From Anaerolineae bacterium (lineage in GTDB: Bacteria; Chloroflexota; Anaerolineae; Aggregatilineales; Aggregatilineaceae), in NCBI GenBank assembly GCA_027494015.1, contig JAOSJP010000001.1, positions 434,001 to 498,000 on the forward strand: a DNA stretch of 64,000 nt, given 5' to 3'. Positions 27,374 through 36,332 of the stretch are shown piece after piece. Position 1 is the first letter of the stretch. Each line of letters opens with the position of its first letter. The notes below the pieces were generated by a model, which searched no databases, had not been told where the DNA came from, and saw only the letters and a list, made by a program, of their open reading frames with translations. Position numbers and translations under genes: made by a program.

Positions 27374-28717
27374 TTACAGCCGCTCGTCCGGCCCGACCGG
27401 GAGCATGGTCAGGCCGGAGATCACCTTGGGGTAAAAGTCGGTGCTCTTCTGCGGCATCGGCTCGCCCTGCGCGGCGACTGTTCTGATCTGATCCAGGCGC
27501 GTGGCGCGCAGAAAGAACGCGAAGTTGCCGAGGCCCGCGTCTATGTTGGCGACCGGCTCGTGCGGGTCGCGATGGTAACGGATCATCGTCTTGTCTTCGA
27601 TGCCGCGCGCGGGCACTCCGGCGACCTGCTCGATGAGAATCTTGTGCAGCACGCTGACGCCGAGTTCTTTCCACTGAGGCGAGTGATCGCCGGCGATCAG
27701 CGCCTGGGCCAGGGCCGCATTCTTGAGCGTGAGCACGTGGAAGCCGACCTCTCGCCCGCCGTAGAAGCCGAAGGCGTGGCCGCTGGCGTGGGCATTGACC
27801 TGGGCCAGGCACGCCTCCAGGCTGACAACCGGCGCAACGCTGAAGGCCTGCGCCGCTCGGCGCAGCACGTCAGCCGCGCTTCGCTCGCTGAACTGGCAGA
27901 TTTCGCGGTGGGTCGGCAGGATGACCAGGCCCGGATCGTCCATGCTGACCAGCGTCGCCTGGACGAAGTTGAACGCGGCGTTGGGCGGCGCGCTGGGGTG
28001 CGCGCGGCGCTGCTGATCGCGGTAGGTCAGGCCGGTACTGTAGCGGTGATGACCGTCGGCGATGATCAGGCCGCGCAGGGGGGCCAGCGCCGACTCAATG
28101 GCGGCCAGCGCCGCCGGGTCGGTGAGCGCCCAAAGCTGCTGGCGGACATCCGGCTCGCCAGGCTCGGCGAGGTCTACATCCGGCGGGCGGTCGCCGAGCG
28201 CGTCCTGCACGATGCGGTTGACGGCGTTGTGCGCGTCGGGATAGAGCAGGAAAATCTGCTCGGTGTTGGCCCCGACAGTCGCCAGCAGGCGCAGGCGGTC
28301 CTCCTGCGGGCCGCTGTGCGTGCGCTCGTGGGGTAGGATGGTGCCCTCGGCGAAATCGGTCAGGGCGATGGCGGCGATCAGGCCGTGCCGCGTGTAGGCG
28401 CGGCCATCCACGCGGAATGTCTGGGCATAGACGTAAAAGGCAGGTTGTTCTTCGCGGCGCAGAATCCCCTCGCGCAGCCATGCCTGGTAGATGTCGCGGG
28501 CGCGGGTATAGACGCTCGGCCCCTGGGGGCCGGCGGGATCGTCGCCCGGCTGGGGCGGGTTGAGGATGATGCGCACCACGTTGTGCGGGCTGAGCGCCAG
28601 GTAACGCTCGCGCAGCGCGTCATCTATCTTGTCGTAGGGCTGGCTGACGACAGTCTGCAGATCGGCGACGCGATCCCGGTTGAAGCGCACGGCGCGAAAT
28701 GGCCTGACAACAGCCAT
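27374..28717 (-). CDS. DUF1015 family protein
   Basis: 447 residues, full length for DUF1015. Recognisable blocks are VRPFRAVRFNRDRVADLQTV at the start, QPYDKIDDALRERY, the His-rich IIADGHHRYSTGLTYRDQQR near the middle (GHHR is highly conserved), and a C-terminal GVSVLHKILIEQ/IRYHRD region. Biochemical function is not established. It is cytoplasmic and heads the operon DUF1015-ACT-deacetylase-hypothetical. The ATG at 28717 follows GGAAAGGATC and begins the conserved domain. The 343 bases upstream to the next gene contain an R1 copy and no gene. Confidence 0.92.
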   Translation of the reverse strand: MAVVRPFRAVRFNRDRVADLQTVVSQPYDKIDDALRERYLALSPHNVVRIILNPPQPGDDPAGPQGPSVYTRARDIYQAWLREGILRREEQPAFYVYAQTFRVDGRAYTRHGLIAAIALTDFAEGTILPHERTHSGPQEDRLRLLATVGANTEQIFLLYPDAHNAVNRIVQDALGDRPPDVDLAEPGEPDVRQQLWALTDPAALAAIESALAPLRGLIIADGHHRYSTGLTYRDQQRRAHPSAPPNAAFNFVQATLVSMDDPGLVILPTHREICQFSERSAADVLRRAAQAFSVAPVVSLEACLAQVNAHASGHAFGFYGGREVGFHVLTLKNAALAQALIAGDHSPQWKELGVSVLHKILIEQVAGVPARGIEDKTMIRYHRDPHEPVANIDAGLGNFAFFLRATRLDQIRTVAAQGEPMPQKSTDFYPKVISGLTMLPVGPDERL

Positions 28718-28830
28718 GGCAGCGATCCTTTCCAGTCGGCTGAGGCGTGGTGCCCCCTCGTGATGCATGGTGTAGCGCCAGCACCGATTGTATCAACAGT
28801 GACGCGCGACGGCGAAGCGCGTGGCACGCG

Positions 28831-28969
28831 GGGTGCGTGCAAAAGTTGATAGCGACTCGCTGGACGCGGGGATAGTGACCTCACCCCCAGCCTCGCTGCG
28901 CTCGGCTGGGGGTGAGGTCAGCCAGGGCGCAGCAGAGCAGCGCCCCTACCTGATAGATTTTGCACGCCC
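28831..28969. mobile_element. R1 element, short form
   Basis: A 139-bp copy with the perfect left terminus GGGTGCGTGCAAAA (28831-28844), a single small core (28877-28920) and right end ATTTTGCACGCCC. No clear target duplication was found, so the right boundary is approximate. Confidence 0.75.
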
Positions 28970-29060
28970 AGGCGTGCGGCGATCTCCCCCTGGCCTACGG
29001 TATGTTTTCGGTAAGAATGGTAATTTGCGCACTTCGTGTAGTCTGAATTACACTTCAGCC

Positions 29061-31919
29061 ATGTCGGCGCGCGCGAAACACACCCCCTGGACTTTCGCTC
29101 TGGTGATTGCCCTGTGGATCACCGCTGTTGTGATTGTCCCACAGACGCTGCAACCCGCGCAGCAGCAGACACCCAGCCCGGCTCTCACCGTCTCACCAGA
29201 GCGGACGCCCCTGCCGACGGTGGCGCCGATCACCACCGTGCGGCTGTATGCGCTGCTGGAGCTGCCCGTCGCGCTGAACGGCTTCTACGAGAACCCCTAC
29301 GATCCCGCCGAGATTGACGTGATGGCCGTGTTCCGCCCGCCGGCTGGCGCGGCGCAGCGCGTGCCGGGCTTCTTCATGCAGCCATACCGCGACGCCTGCC
29401 TGACAGACTGCCTCGTGGAGAAGCTGGAACCAACGGGAGAGGGGCAGTGGCGCGTGCGCTTTGCGCCAGACCAGGTGGGGCGCTGGACGTATACCATCGA
29501 AGCGCGTGACAGCGCCGGCATTCGTGCGATTGAACAGGGCGCGTTCGAAGTCGTGCCATCTGACCAGCCGGGCTATGTCAGCGTAGGGCCGACCTCGCGC
29601 TATTTTGCGTTCGACAGCGGTGCGCCGTACTTCCCCATCGGCCAGAATCTCGCCTGGTCGTGGGACGAGATCGGCGGCATCTATGCCTATGCGCGCTGGC
29701 TGGAAGCGCTGAGCGACGCCGGGGCGAACTACGCGCGCGTGTTCATTGACGTGCCCTGGTTCATCGGGCTGGACTGGCCGGGGCCAGCGGGTGATTATGA
29801 CGCGGCGCAGGCAGCGGCCTGGCGCATGGATTCGCTGCTGCGGCTGGCTGAGGAGCGCGACATCTACCTGCAGGTGGTGCTGGTGTGGCACCAGGCGCTC
29901 ACCAACAAGGTTGTGCCGCCGGTGTCCATTCCCAATGATGTGCCGCGCCCCCCGATGCAGGCGAGCTGGGTGATCAGCCCGTTCAATGCGAGCAACGGCG
30001 GCCCGCTGACCAGGCCCGGCCTGTTCTTCACGGATGCGGAGGCCAGAGCGCTGATCCAGCAGCGGCTGCGCTATGCCGTGGCGCGCTGGGGCTACAGCCC
30101 GCGCATCTTTGCCTGGGAGCTGGTTGACGCGGTGGACGGAGTGCTGGGCTATTCGCCGTCCCGCGCCGAGCCGTGGCTGCGCGAGATGACGCAGTACCTG
30201 CGCGACATTGACCCCTACGATCACCTGGTGACGGTCGGGGCGCGCAACCTTGACGCCATTCTGTTTGACAGCAATGTGCTGGACTTTGTGCCTGTGCATT
30301 ACTTCCAGTCGCGCCCCCTGGTCCCGGCAGAGGACCAGGTCGCGGGCACCGTGCGCAGCGTGGCCGATGCGCTCAGCCGGACGAAGCGCCCGGTTCTGCT
30401 GACCGAGTTCTCGCTGAATCCCTGGTTCGAGCCGACGGCAGACGACCCCGCTGGAATCCATGTCAGCAACACGATCTGGGCTGCGGCGCTGTCGGGCGCG
30501 GCGGGCGGCGCGATGTCCTGGTGGTGGGATACGTATATTGACCGGCAGAACCTGTACAGCATCTACGACTCGCTGGCAACCTTCGCGCGCGGCGCGCTGT
30601 GGCAGACGCCGGGTCTGGCCCCTGTGCAATCGCGGCTGATAGCCAGCGATCCTCTGGTCTACGATGCGGTGCGGGTGGACGGGTTCAGCCGCGATGTGTT
30701 TGCGCCCGTCCCGTCCGATCAGATCTATCGGATCACCGACGACGGGGCAGTGCCTTCGGTCAGCGACCTTCCCAGCTTCCTGTACGGCGAGCGCAACGCC
30801 GAGCGCAGCCGCCCCCAGACTTATCGCATCGCGCCGCCGGTTGACACCGAACTGAGCATTCATGTGCAGAGCGTCTCAGTAGATGCGCCGGCGGTGTTGG
30901 TCGTCACGATGGACGGCGTGGACGTGGCGCGGGTGGACTTCAGCGCAGGCAGCCAGGATATTCTGGTGACGCTGCCGATCAGCGCCGGAGAGCACCTGGT
31001 CGTGCTCGACAATCTGGGCGAGGACTGGCTGCAACTCGGCTACATGGAGGTTGCGCGCTACCGCACGCCCGCGCGCGCGCTGAGCCTGGCCGACAGCGAG
31101 CGGGGGTATGCCCTGGCCTGGGTGCAACTGCGGGACTACACATGGGAGTCGGCGGCAGGCGTGTTGAGCCTGGAGCCAATCACGCTGGACCTGCTGCTGC
31201 CAGACATGCCGACGGGCCAGTACCGGATCGTGTTCTGGGATGTGGCGACGGGCAGCGTATTGGGCGACGACGCCGTGACTCTGAGCGATCAGGCCGCAGG
31301 CGTTCTGCGCGTCAGCCTGCCGCCCATGACCTCGCCGCTGGCGCTGCGCGCTGTGCGCGTGTCGGGGCCGGAGGTGGCAGAGACGCCAGCGGCCACGCAG
31401 TTTGCCACGCGCACGCCGCAGATCACGCTGACGCCGACGCCGACAATCACCCCTTCCGACACGCCGACCGCAACGCCGACATCCTCCCCGACGGCGACCG
31501 CCACACCGACGCCCTCGGCGACCGCCACAGTGACGCCAAGCCCCACGGCCACTTCCACAGCGACGGCAACTCCTACGGCTTCGAACACCTCGACCGAGAC
31601 GCCTTCGCCGACGAAGACCGCGACGCGGACGCCTACGGCGACGCACACCGCGACAGCCAGCGCCACCAGAACGCCGTCGCGGACGCCCACGCGCACGCCG
31701 ACGAATACACGAACGCCCCCACCCGCACGCCCACGCCAACAAGCAGCACGCCCACATCGTGACCGGCGAGGGCCAGAGTGTGTTATGAACTCCGCACCCT
31801 CAGTCAGGGAGAGTAGCGCTCCGTTGACCTCACCCCCTGGCCTCGCTACGCTCGGCCTTTCCCCCTCTCCATGCATGGAGAGAGGGAGTCGAGGCGCGTT
31901 AGCGCCGAGACGGGGGTGA
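29061..31919 (+). CDS. Secreted DUF5060/glycosidase-like protein with TP-rich tail
   Basis: 952 residues as read. Signal anchor (about 12-32), Pro/Thr spacer, a DUF5060-type Ig-like domain (about 60-165; NGFYENPYDPAEIDVMA), then a clan-A-like TIM barrel (about 180-520). Candidate acid/base and nucleophile lie in IFAWELVDAVDG and PVLLTEFSLNPW. Beta domains follow (about 590-770), then a long Thr/Pro/Ala linker. At 31716-31720 one C seems to be missing. Restoring it continues the TPT repeat (TRTPTPTSSTPTS) to a stop at 31760-31762; without it the tail turns Arg-rich and runs into an R3 element. I take 31762 as the probable true end. Substrate unknown; the tail likely spans the wall. Confidence 0.85.
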   Translation: MSARAKHTPWTFALVIALWITAVVIVPQTLQPAQQQTPSPALTVSPERTPLPTVAPITTVRLYALLELPVALNGFYENPYDPAEIDVMAVFRPPAGAAQRVPGFFMQPYRDACLTDCLVEKLEPTGEGQWRVRFAPDQVGRWTYTIEARDSAGIRAIEQGAFEVVPSDQPGYVSVGPTSRYFAFDSGAPYFPIGQNLAWSWDEIGGIYAYARWLEALSDAGANYARVFIDVPWFIGLDWPGPAGDYDAAQAAAWRMDSLLRLAEERDIYLQVVLVWHQALTNKVVPPVSIPNDVPRPPMQASWVISPFNASNGGPLTRPGLFFTDAEARALIQQRLRYAVARWGYSPRIFAWELVDAVDGVLGYSPSRAEPWLREMTQYLRDIDPYDHLVTVGARNLDAILFDSNVLDFVPVHYFQSRPLVPAEDQVAGTVRSVADALSRTKRPVLLTEFSLNPWFEPTADDPAGIHVSNTIWAAALSGAAGGAMSWWWDTYIDRQNLYSIYDSLATFARGALWQTPGLAPVQSRLIASDPLVYDAVRVDGFSRDVFAPVPSDQIYRITDDGAVPSVSDLPSFLYGERNAERSRPQTYRIAPPVDTELSIHVQSVSVDAPAVLVVTMDGVDVARVDFSAGSQDILVTLPISAGEHLVVLDNLGEDWLQLGYMEVARYRTPARALSLADSERGYALAWVQLRDYTWESAAGVLSLEPITLDLLLPDMPTGQYRIVFWDVATGSVLGDDAVTLSDQAAGVLRVSLPPMTSPLALRAVRVSGPEVAETPAATQFATRTPQITLTPTPTITPSDTPTATPTSSPTATATPTPSATATVTPSPTATSTATATPTASNTSTETPSPTKTATRTPTATHTATASATRTPSRTPTRTPTNTRTPPPARPRQQAARPHRDRRGPECVMNSAPSVRESSAPLTSPPGLATLGLSPSPCMERGSRGALAPRRG

Positions 31920-32000
31920 GGTAAAACCGAGCACTACCCCAGGCTGCTGGCGGGGAAAGGAGCCGGGGGATGGGGTTGCAAAGCGCATAACAGGCTCTGG
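31773..32000. mobile_element. R3 element with TGTTATG inverted termini
   Basis: The left end CCAGAGTGTGTTATGAAC and right end GCGCATAACAGGCTCTGG are imperfect inverted repeats. The 228-bp interior holds an R1-like palindromic core whose centre is CTCTCCATGCATGGAGAGAG. The same arrangement occurs at 47761. It begins 11 bases after the probable true stop of the glycosidase gene. Confidence 0.7.
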
Positions 32001-32108
32001 TAGGCGCCGCCTGACCGCTCTCCTTATTTGCGTCAATGGATGAAAGGATTCGCCCGCCCGACAGGGTTCCGCCGGGCGGGCTGCTGTGGTGCGGGGAGCG
32101 CGCCGGGG

Positions 32109-33740
32109 CTACTTGTCCAGGTCGCGCAGGGTCAGGTAGGCCGGGCGCGGGTTGCCTGCCGGGTCGAGCAGACTCCACAGGCATTGCTCACCCGTCACAC
32201 CGACGACCGGGCAGAAGTTGAGGTTCCACAGGAACATGGGGCCGATGTAGCCCAGTTCCTTGCCAAGCTGGAAGCCGCGCAGGATGTAGGAGGCCTGCTC
32301 GTCCAGGCTGGTGAAGGAGACGAAGGCATATTCGGGCGGCGGCTCGACGTTCAGGCCGTCGTTCGACCCCCAGCCAAACTCGGTCGGCCAGACGAAGGTG
32401 CCGCTATCGCCATTCTCGACCATGATCTGGCGATAATCGGCGAGCGTCTGCTTGAAGAAGAAGCTCGGATGATCGTCCCAGGCGGGCACCGCCGGGCGAT
32501 TGTTGCGGCAGCACGTGCTATCGGGGGGGTTGGCCCAGCCGTTGGGGTGCGCGCCGATGGCGTCCGACCACTCGGCGACGCCAGCCGCGTACATCTGGCG
32601 CAGGTACACGCGGTCGTCAATGGCGTTCACGCCGTCGTTAAAGCCGGTCGGGGCCAGCCCGCCGGTGACGACGAGCGCGCTGGAGTCTGCGTTCTTGATG
32701 GCGGTGTAGGCCAGGCGCAGCAGCTCAACGTAGCTGGCGGCGCTGATGCCGCGCGGTGTGTTCCACTCGCGGCGCAGGTTCTGCTCGTTCCAGATCTCGT
32801 AGGCGTCCACCTTGCCCTTATAGCGTTGGGCAAGCTGGCCGATGAAGTTGGCATAGGTCTGGTAGTCGGTCGGCGGCCCCTTCTCCTGGTCAGAGTCGCG
32901 CGCCCAGCCCGGCGCGGAGCCGACCGACAGCAGGATGTTGAAGCCCGCCGCATCCATCGCGTTCACCATCTCATCGAGCGGCGCCCAGTTGATGTTGCCT
33001 GCATTCGCCTCGTAGATCGCCCATTCGATCTGCTGCTTCACCCAGGTGACATCCAGCGCACTGGCTGCCTGGATGACCTGGGGGACGTTCTGGTTGGGCA
33101 GGTGAAGCTGAATCCCATAGGCAAAGCCCACGTTGGTCGCCGTGTTCTGAGGCATGCCGGGCGTTGGCGTTGCCGCGGGCATCACGGTGGCAGCGGGGGC
33201 GGTCGTGGCCGCGGGGGTCGCCGCGACGGTGGTGGGGAGCGGCGTCGCGCTGACTGGCACAGGAGTTACAGGTTGGGCTGGCGCGCCGCTGGGAATGCGA
33301 ATCCTTTGCCCGACGTAGATCAGGTTCGGATTGGTGATGCCGTTGTAGCTGGCCAGGAAGGCGGTCGAGAGGCCGTATTTCAGCGCCACTCGGAACAGGT
33401 TCTCGCCGGGCTGCACCACATGAACTGTCTCGCCAGCCGGGGCAGTTGTGGGCTGGGGCGGCGGCGCGATGATGGTGCCGGTGGGCTGGAGCGTTGGGGT
33501 GATGCCTGCGCCGGGGATGGTGAGCACCTGGCCGACGAACACCAGGTTAGGGTTGGTGATGTTGTTGGCCTGAACGAGGGCCTGGACGGTTGTCCCGTAC
33601 TTCAGAGCAATACGGGTCAGGTTCTCACCAGCCTGCACCGTATGCGTCGTCTGACCGCCCTGCGCCGCGACCAGCATGGGCGTCGTCAGGAGCACGGCCA
33701 GCGCCACCAGGGCGATCATTAACTGCCGCACATGCTGCAT
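32109..33740 (-). CDS. LysM plus GH39-like glycosidase
   Basis: 543 residues: signal peptide (about 1-28), two LysM domains (about 32-78 and 105-150; HTVQAGENLTRIALKYG and HVVQPGENLFRVALKYG), a Pro/Thr/Ala linker, and a clan-A glycosidase barrel (about 200-540). Acid/base motif YEIWNEQNLRREW; candidate nucleophile in FVWPTEFGWGS. LysMs would hold the enzyme on peptidoglycan, so it may act on wall or external glycan. It is related to the frameshifted protein at 13679. Of several ATGs, 33740 is used because GGAGG lies seven bases upstream; 33746 is too close. Confidence 0.9.
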   Translation of the reverse strand: MQHVRQLMIALVALAVLLTTPMLVAAQGGQTTHTVQAGENLTRIALKYGTTVQALVQANNITNPNLVFVGQVLTIPGAGITPTLQPTGTIIAPPPQPTTAPAGETVHVVQPGENLFRVALKYGLSTAFLASYNGITNPNLIYVGQRIRIPSGAPAQPVTPVPVSATPLPTTVAATPAATTAPAATVMPAATPTPGMPQNTATNVGFAYGIQLHLPNQNVPQVIQAASALDVTWVKQQIEWAIYEANAGNINWAPLDEMVNAMDAAGFNILLSVGSAPGWARDSDQEKGPPTDYQTYANFIGQLAQRYKGKVDAYEIWNEQNLRREWNTPRGISAASYVELLRLAYTAIKNADSSALVVTGGLAPTGFNDGVNAIDDRVYLRQMYAAGVAEWSDAIGAHPNGWANPPDSTCCRNNRPAVPAWDDHPSFFFKQTLADYRQIMVENGDSGTFVWPTEFGWGSNDGLNVEPPPEYAFVSFTSLDEQASYILRGFQLGKELGYIGPMFLWNLNFCPVVGVTGEQCLWSLLDPAGNPRPAYLTLRDLDK

Positions 33741-33858
33741 AGTCATGCCTCCTTCACATGGTGACATTGCATGGCATCATCTTAGTACAGTTCCCAGCAG
33801 CGCGCCATTGGCCCGCGCCAGGGCGAGAGTTCGTGCTGGCGGCAGGAATGCTTGAACT

Positions 33859-33943
33859 GCGGAGACGCGGAGAGGGCAGAGAAAAGAGAGAGGGCAGATG
33901 CAGGATGCTGAGGCTCTTTTCTGTGTCCTCTGCGACTCTGCGG
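33859..33943. repeat. Imperfect inverted repeat between two divergent-looking genes
   Basis: The arm GCGGAGACGCGGAGAGGGCA (33859 on) and the arm ending CTCTGCGACTCTGCGG at 33943 are inverted copies with about 80 percent match over 30 bases, ending inward at AAAAGAG/CTCTTTT. No gene lies in this gap. It resembles dispersed hairpins rather than a terminator. Confidence 0.5.
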
Positions 33944-33967
33944 CGATCCTTTCTTTGCCAGCGACGC

Positions 33968-34498
33968 TCATGCCTGGCTGCCCAGCGAGGGGCTGGCGAA
34001 GAGCATGATCAACTGGTCGTCGGGAGCATAGCTGGTGTGGGCGAAGAAAGGCGGCGCGCCCGGCTCACTGTCGAGAATCAGGTCGAGCAGCAGGGGCAGG
34101 TCTTCGACCAGCGGCAGGTCGTCGAGCCGGTCGCGCGGCACCCATTCGAGCGTGCCCTCGTCCGTATTAACCAGATCGCGCGAGGCGGCCTGGGCGTGGA
34201 AGACGAAGACAAGGATGCCGTTGCTGGCACCCGCGTCCACGTGAATTGCGCCGCAGAAGCGCACGCCCGCCAGGTTCAGCCCCGTCTCCTCCTGAATCTC
34301 GCGCACCGCGCCGGTGAGCGGGTCTTCATCGCGCTCCAGGTGGCCGCCGACACCGTTGTACAGGCCGGGGTAGACGCGCTTGTGGTGCGCGCGCCTGAGC
34401 AGCAGGACATCGTTTCCGTGCGTGACGAAACAAAGCGTGCGGGGAATCACCAGCCAACGCCCGTCGGTCGCGTCTGCGCCCTGGTCTTTAGCCCCCAT
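33968..34498 (-). CDS. Nudix hydrolase
   Basis: 176 residues with a complete Nudix box starting GGHLERDEDPLTGAVREI and continuing QEETGL, which supplies the Glu residues for metal and catalysis. The family hydrolyses nucleoside diphosphates linked to another group; substrates vary from 8-oxo-dGTP to sugar nucleotides. RTLCFVTHGNDVLLLRRAHH before the box is the usual first strands. A minus-strand TATAAT box (34535-34540) is about 37 bases before the start. Length and fold are ordinary, and neighbours give no clue to substrate. Confidence 0.92.
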   Translation of the reverse strand: MGAKDQGADATDGRWLVIPRTLCFVTHGNDVLLLRRAHHKRVYPGLYNGVGGHLERDEDPLTGAVREIQEETGLNLAGVRFCGAIHVDAGASNGILVFVFHAQAASRDLVNTDEGTLEWVPRDRLDDLPLVEDLPLLLDLILDSEPGAPPFFAHTSYAPDDQLIMLFASPSLGSQA

Positions 34499-34620
34499 TA
34501 TGGCGTCCTTTCGGTGCGAGATGACACGCCCGGAATTATAGCACCGCCCGCCGATGTTTGTGTGAGGGCACCTGTTGGTGTATGCTTAGCAAGGGTTTCC
34601 TGACGCGAGGAGAAGCGGGA

Positions 34621-35142
34621 ATGGACGATCTCTATTCGAGGATTGTGCGCGAGCGCGGGTCTTTGGAGCGCCTGGTGGCGCGCATTCCGGGGTTCCGGGG
34701 GTACATGGAAATGACGGCGCGCCGTCAGGCGGATCGGCTGATCCGCGAGCACGTGGTGGTGCAACTCAAGACGCAGCTTAACCGGTTGTCTGAGATCGAG
34801 AAGGTGCTGCTCGACGCTGGCGGGCTGTCGTTCATGAGCAAGACGCGGAGCGCGAAGACCAAGTTCCAGACGTTCATTGACCGCATCGCCACCGACGCAC
34901 CGGGATACTCCGGCTTCTTCGACGCGGTGAAGATCGGCCCGGACGACCTGGGCGTGATCTATGCGTTCGACGAAGCTCTGCTCGATTACGAGGACAAGTT
35001 CGCGCTGACGCTGGACGCGCTGCGTGATGCGGCGCTGCGCGGCGAGGGCGTGGAAGAGGGGATTCGCACGCTGGACGCGCTGACGGTGGAGGCGAACGAC
35101 GCCTACGGCCTGCGCGAGAATGTGCTGATGGGGATTGCGTAG
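34621..35142 (+). CDS. Hypothetical helical protein paired with SPFH gene
   Basis: 173 residues, no family recognised. It is predicted almost wholly helical: charged, Leu-rich segments (RIVRERGSLERLVARIPGF; QLKTQLNRLSEIEKVLLDA) suggest coiled coils. There is no signal or membrane segment. The ATG at 34621 follows GAGGAGAAGCGGGA. It lies 46 bases upstream of the SPFH gene in the same direction, so they probably form an operon and may act together at a membrane or protein scaffold. PGFRGYMEMTARRQADRLIR near the start is a distinctive segment for a homology search. Confidence 0.8.
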   Translation: MDDLYSRIVRERGSLERLVARIPGFRGYMEMTARRQADRLIREHVVVQLKTQLNRLSEIEKVLLDAGGLSFMSKTRSAKTKFQTFIDRIATDAPGYSGFFDAVKIGPDDLGVIYAFDEALLDYEDKFALTLDALRDAALRGEGVEEGIRTLDALTVEANDAYGLRENVLMGIA

Positions 35143-35188
35143 CTTGTGCTGGCTGCCAGCGACAGAGACGTGCAAGGAGAGATGACCG

Positions 35189-36271
35189 ATGCCGCGCATT
35201 ATTGATGTTGTGTCGCACGACAATATCATGGATGACGAGCTGTGCTACCGCGAACCCCAGGGTGGCTCAGGCGATTTTCGGATGGGGTCGCAGGTGATCG
35301 TGCAGGAGAGCCAGGCGGCGGTGTTCGTGCGCCAGGGCCAGGTGCTCGATGCGCTGGGGCCGGGGTCGCACACGCTGAGCACGGCCAACCTGCCCATTCT
35401 GTCGGGCCTGATCGGGCTGGTGACCGGCGGGCGCAATCCGTTCACGGCGGAGCTGTACTTTGTCAACCTCAAAGACCTGCCGCAGGTGCCCTGGGGGACC
35501 AATCCGCCGATTGTGCTGGAAACGCCGGGCAAGGGCGTGGGCGTTGTGCTGCTGATCACGCACGGCGTGATTGACATCGGCATTGACGATCCGCTGCGTT
35601 TCATGAAGCAGTATGGGGTCGGCAAGCCCATCGTCCGGCTGGGCGACATCCGCGAGCGCATCCAGTCCATGCTGCTGGGCGAAGTCGCATCGCTGATGTC
35701 GTCGTCCGGCGCGGCCAGCATCATGGACGCCAACCGCCTGCTATCGGACCTGGAAGGCGCGGCGCTGGCCCGGCTGAACGAGCAGTTCGCGGCCATTGGG
35801 ATGCGCATCAAGGCGTTCGAGGCCAAGCCGTTCACCGCCAAAGAGGTCAGCACCGAAGAGCTGCGCAACTACGTGGACTTCGAGACGTGGGAGCGCATTC
35901 GCCGCCTGGAAGTGGCCGACTCAGCGGCCAGCAACACCGGCATGGGCGGCGGGCTGGCTGGCGCGGGCGTGGGGTTAGGCGTTGGCCAGCAGATCGGCGC
36001 GGCGCTGAACCCTGAGGCAGCGGCGCTGCAACAGCAGCAGCAGATGATGATGATGCAGATGATGCAGCAGATGATGCAACAGCAAGGGCAGGGGCAGCAG
36101 CCCGCCCAGCCACCTGCGCAGGCGGCACCTGCCGTGCCGCAGACGGCGGCTGAGGTGCGCGCCTACCTCGACCTGCTTGACGCCAAGCTGATGGCCGGTG
36201 AGGTCTCTGAGGAGCTTTACAACAAGCTGTACGCCAAGTGGGAAGCGCGCTTGAAGGAGCTAGGCGGCTGA
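35189..36271 (+). CDS. SPFH-domain protein with Met/Gln-rich tail
   Basis: 360 residues. The SPFH (stomatin/flotillin-like) domain covers about 20-230: VIVQESQAAVFVRQGQVLDAL, then FVNLKDLPQVPWGTN and DDPLRFMKQYG. Unlike stomatins it has no N-terminal membrane helix. A Gly-rich stretch (about 250-270) leads to a low-complexity Gln/Met segment (about 280-300). The C-terminal 45 residues form a helical hairpin like the SHOCT domain (LDLLDAKLMAGEVSEELYNK). Similar proteins are annotated as YdjI or virion core-like and may scaffold at membranes. It follows the helical gene and ends before a strong terminator. Confidence 0.9.
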   Translation: MPRIIDVVSHDNIMDDELCYREPQGGSGDFRMGSQVIVQESQAAVFVRQGQVLDALGPGSHTLSTANLPILSGLIGLVTGGRNPFTAELYFVNLKDLPQVPWGTNPPIVLETPGKGVGVVLLITHGVIDIGIDDPLRFMKQYGVGKPIVRLGDIRERIQSMLLGEVASLMSSSGAASIMDANRLLSDLEGAALARLNEQFAAIGMRIKAFEAKPFTAKEVSTEELRNYVDFETWERIRRLEVADSAASNTGMGGGLAGAGVGLGVGQQIGAALNPEAAALQQQQQMMMMQMMQQMMQQQGQGQQPAQPPAQAAPAVPQTAAEVRAYLDLLDAKLMAGEVSEELYNKLYAKWEARLKELGG

Positions 36272-36301
36272 GTCTCGTCGCTGGGCCAGAACATGATCCG
36301 G

Positions 36302-36332
36302 ACAGGGGTGCGCGCGCACCCCTGTTTCTGTT
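36302..36332. terminator. Strong hairpin between convergent genes
   Basis: A perfect 24-base palindrome, ACAGGGGTGCGC and its complement (36302-36325), followed by TTCTGTT, 30 bases after the SPFH stop and directly before the glycosyltransferase stop at 36331. It may serve both strands. Confidence 0.75.

Noticed and set aside
29193..30863. A 556-codon minus-strand open frame
   Set aside because: It is the shadow of the secreted glycosidase-like gene, with low-complexity His/Arg-rich translation.
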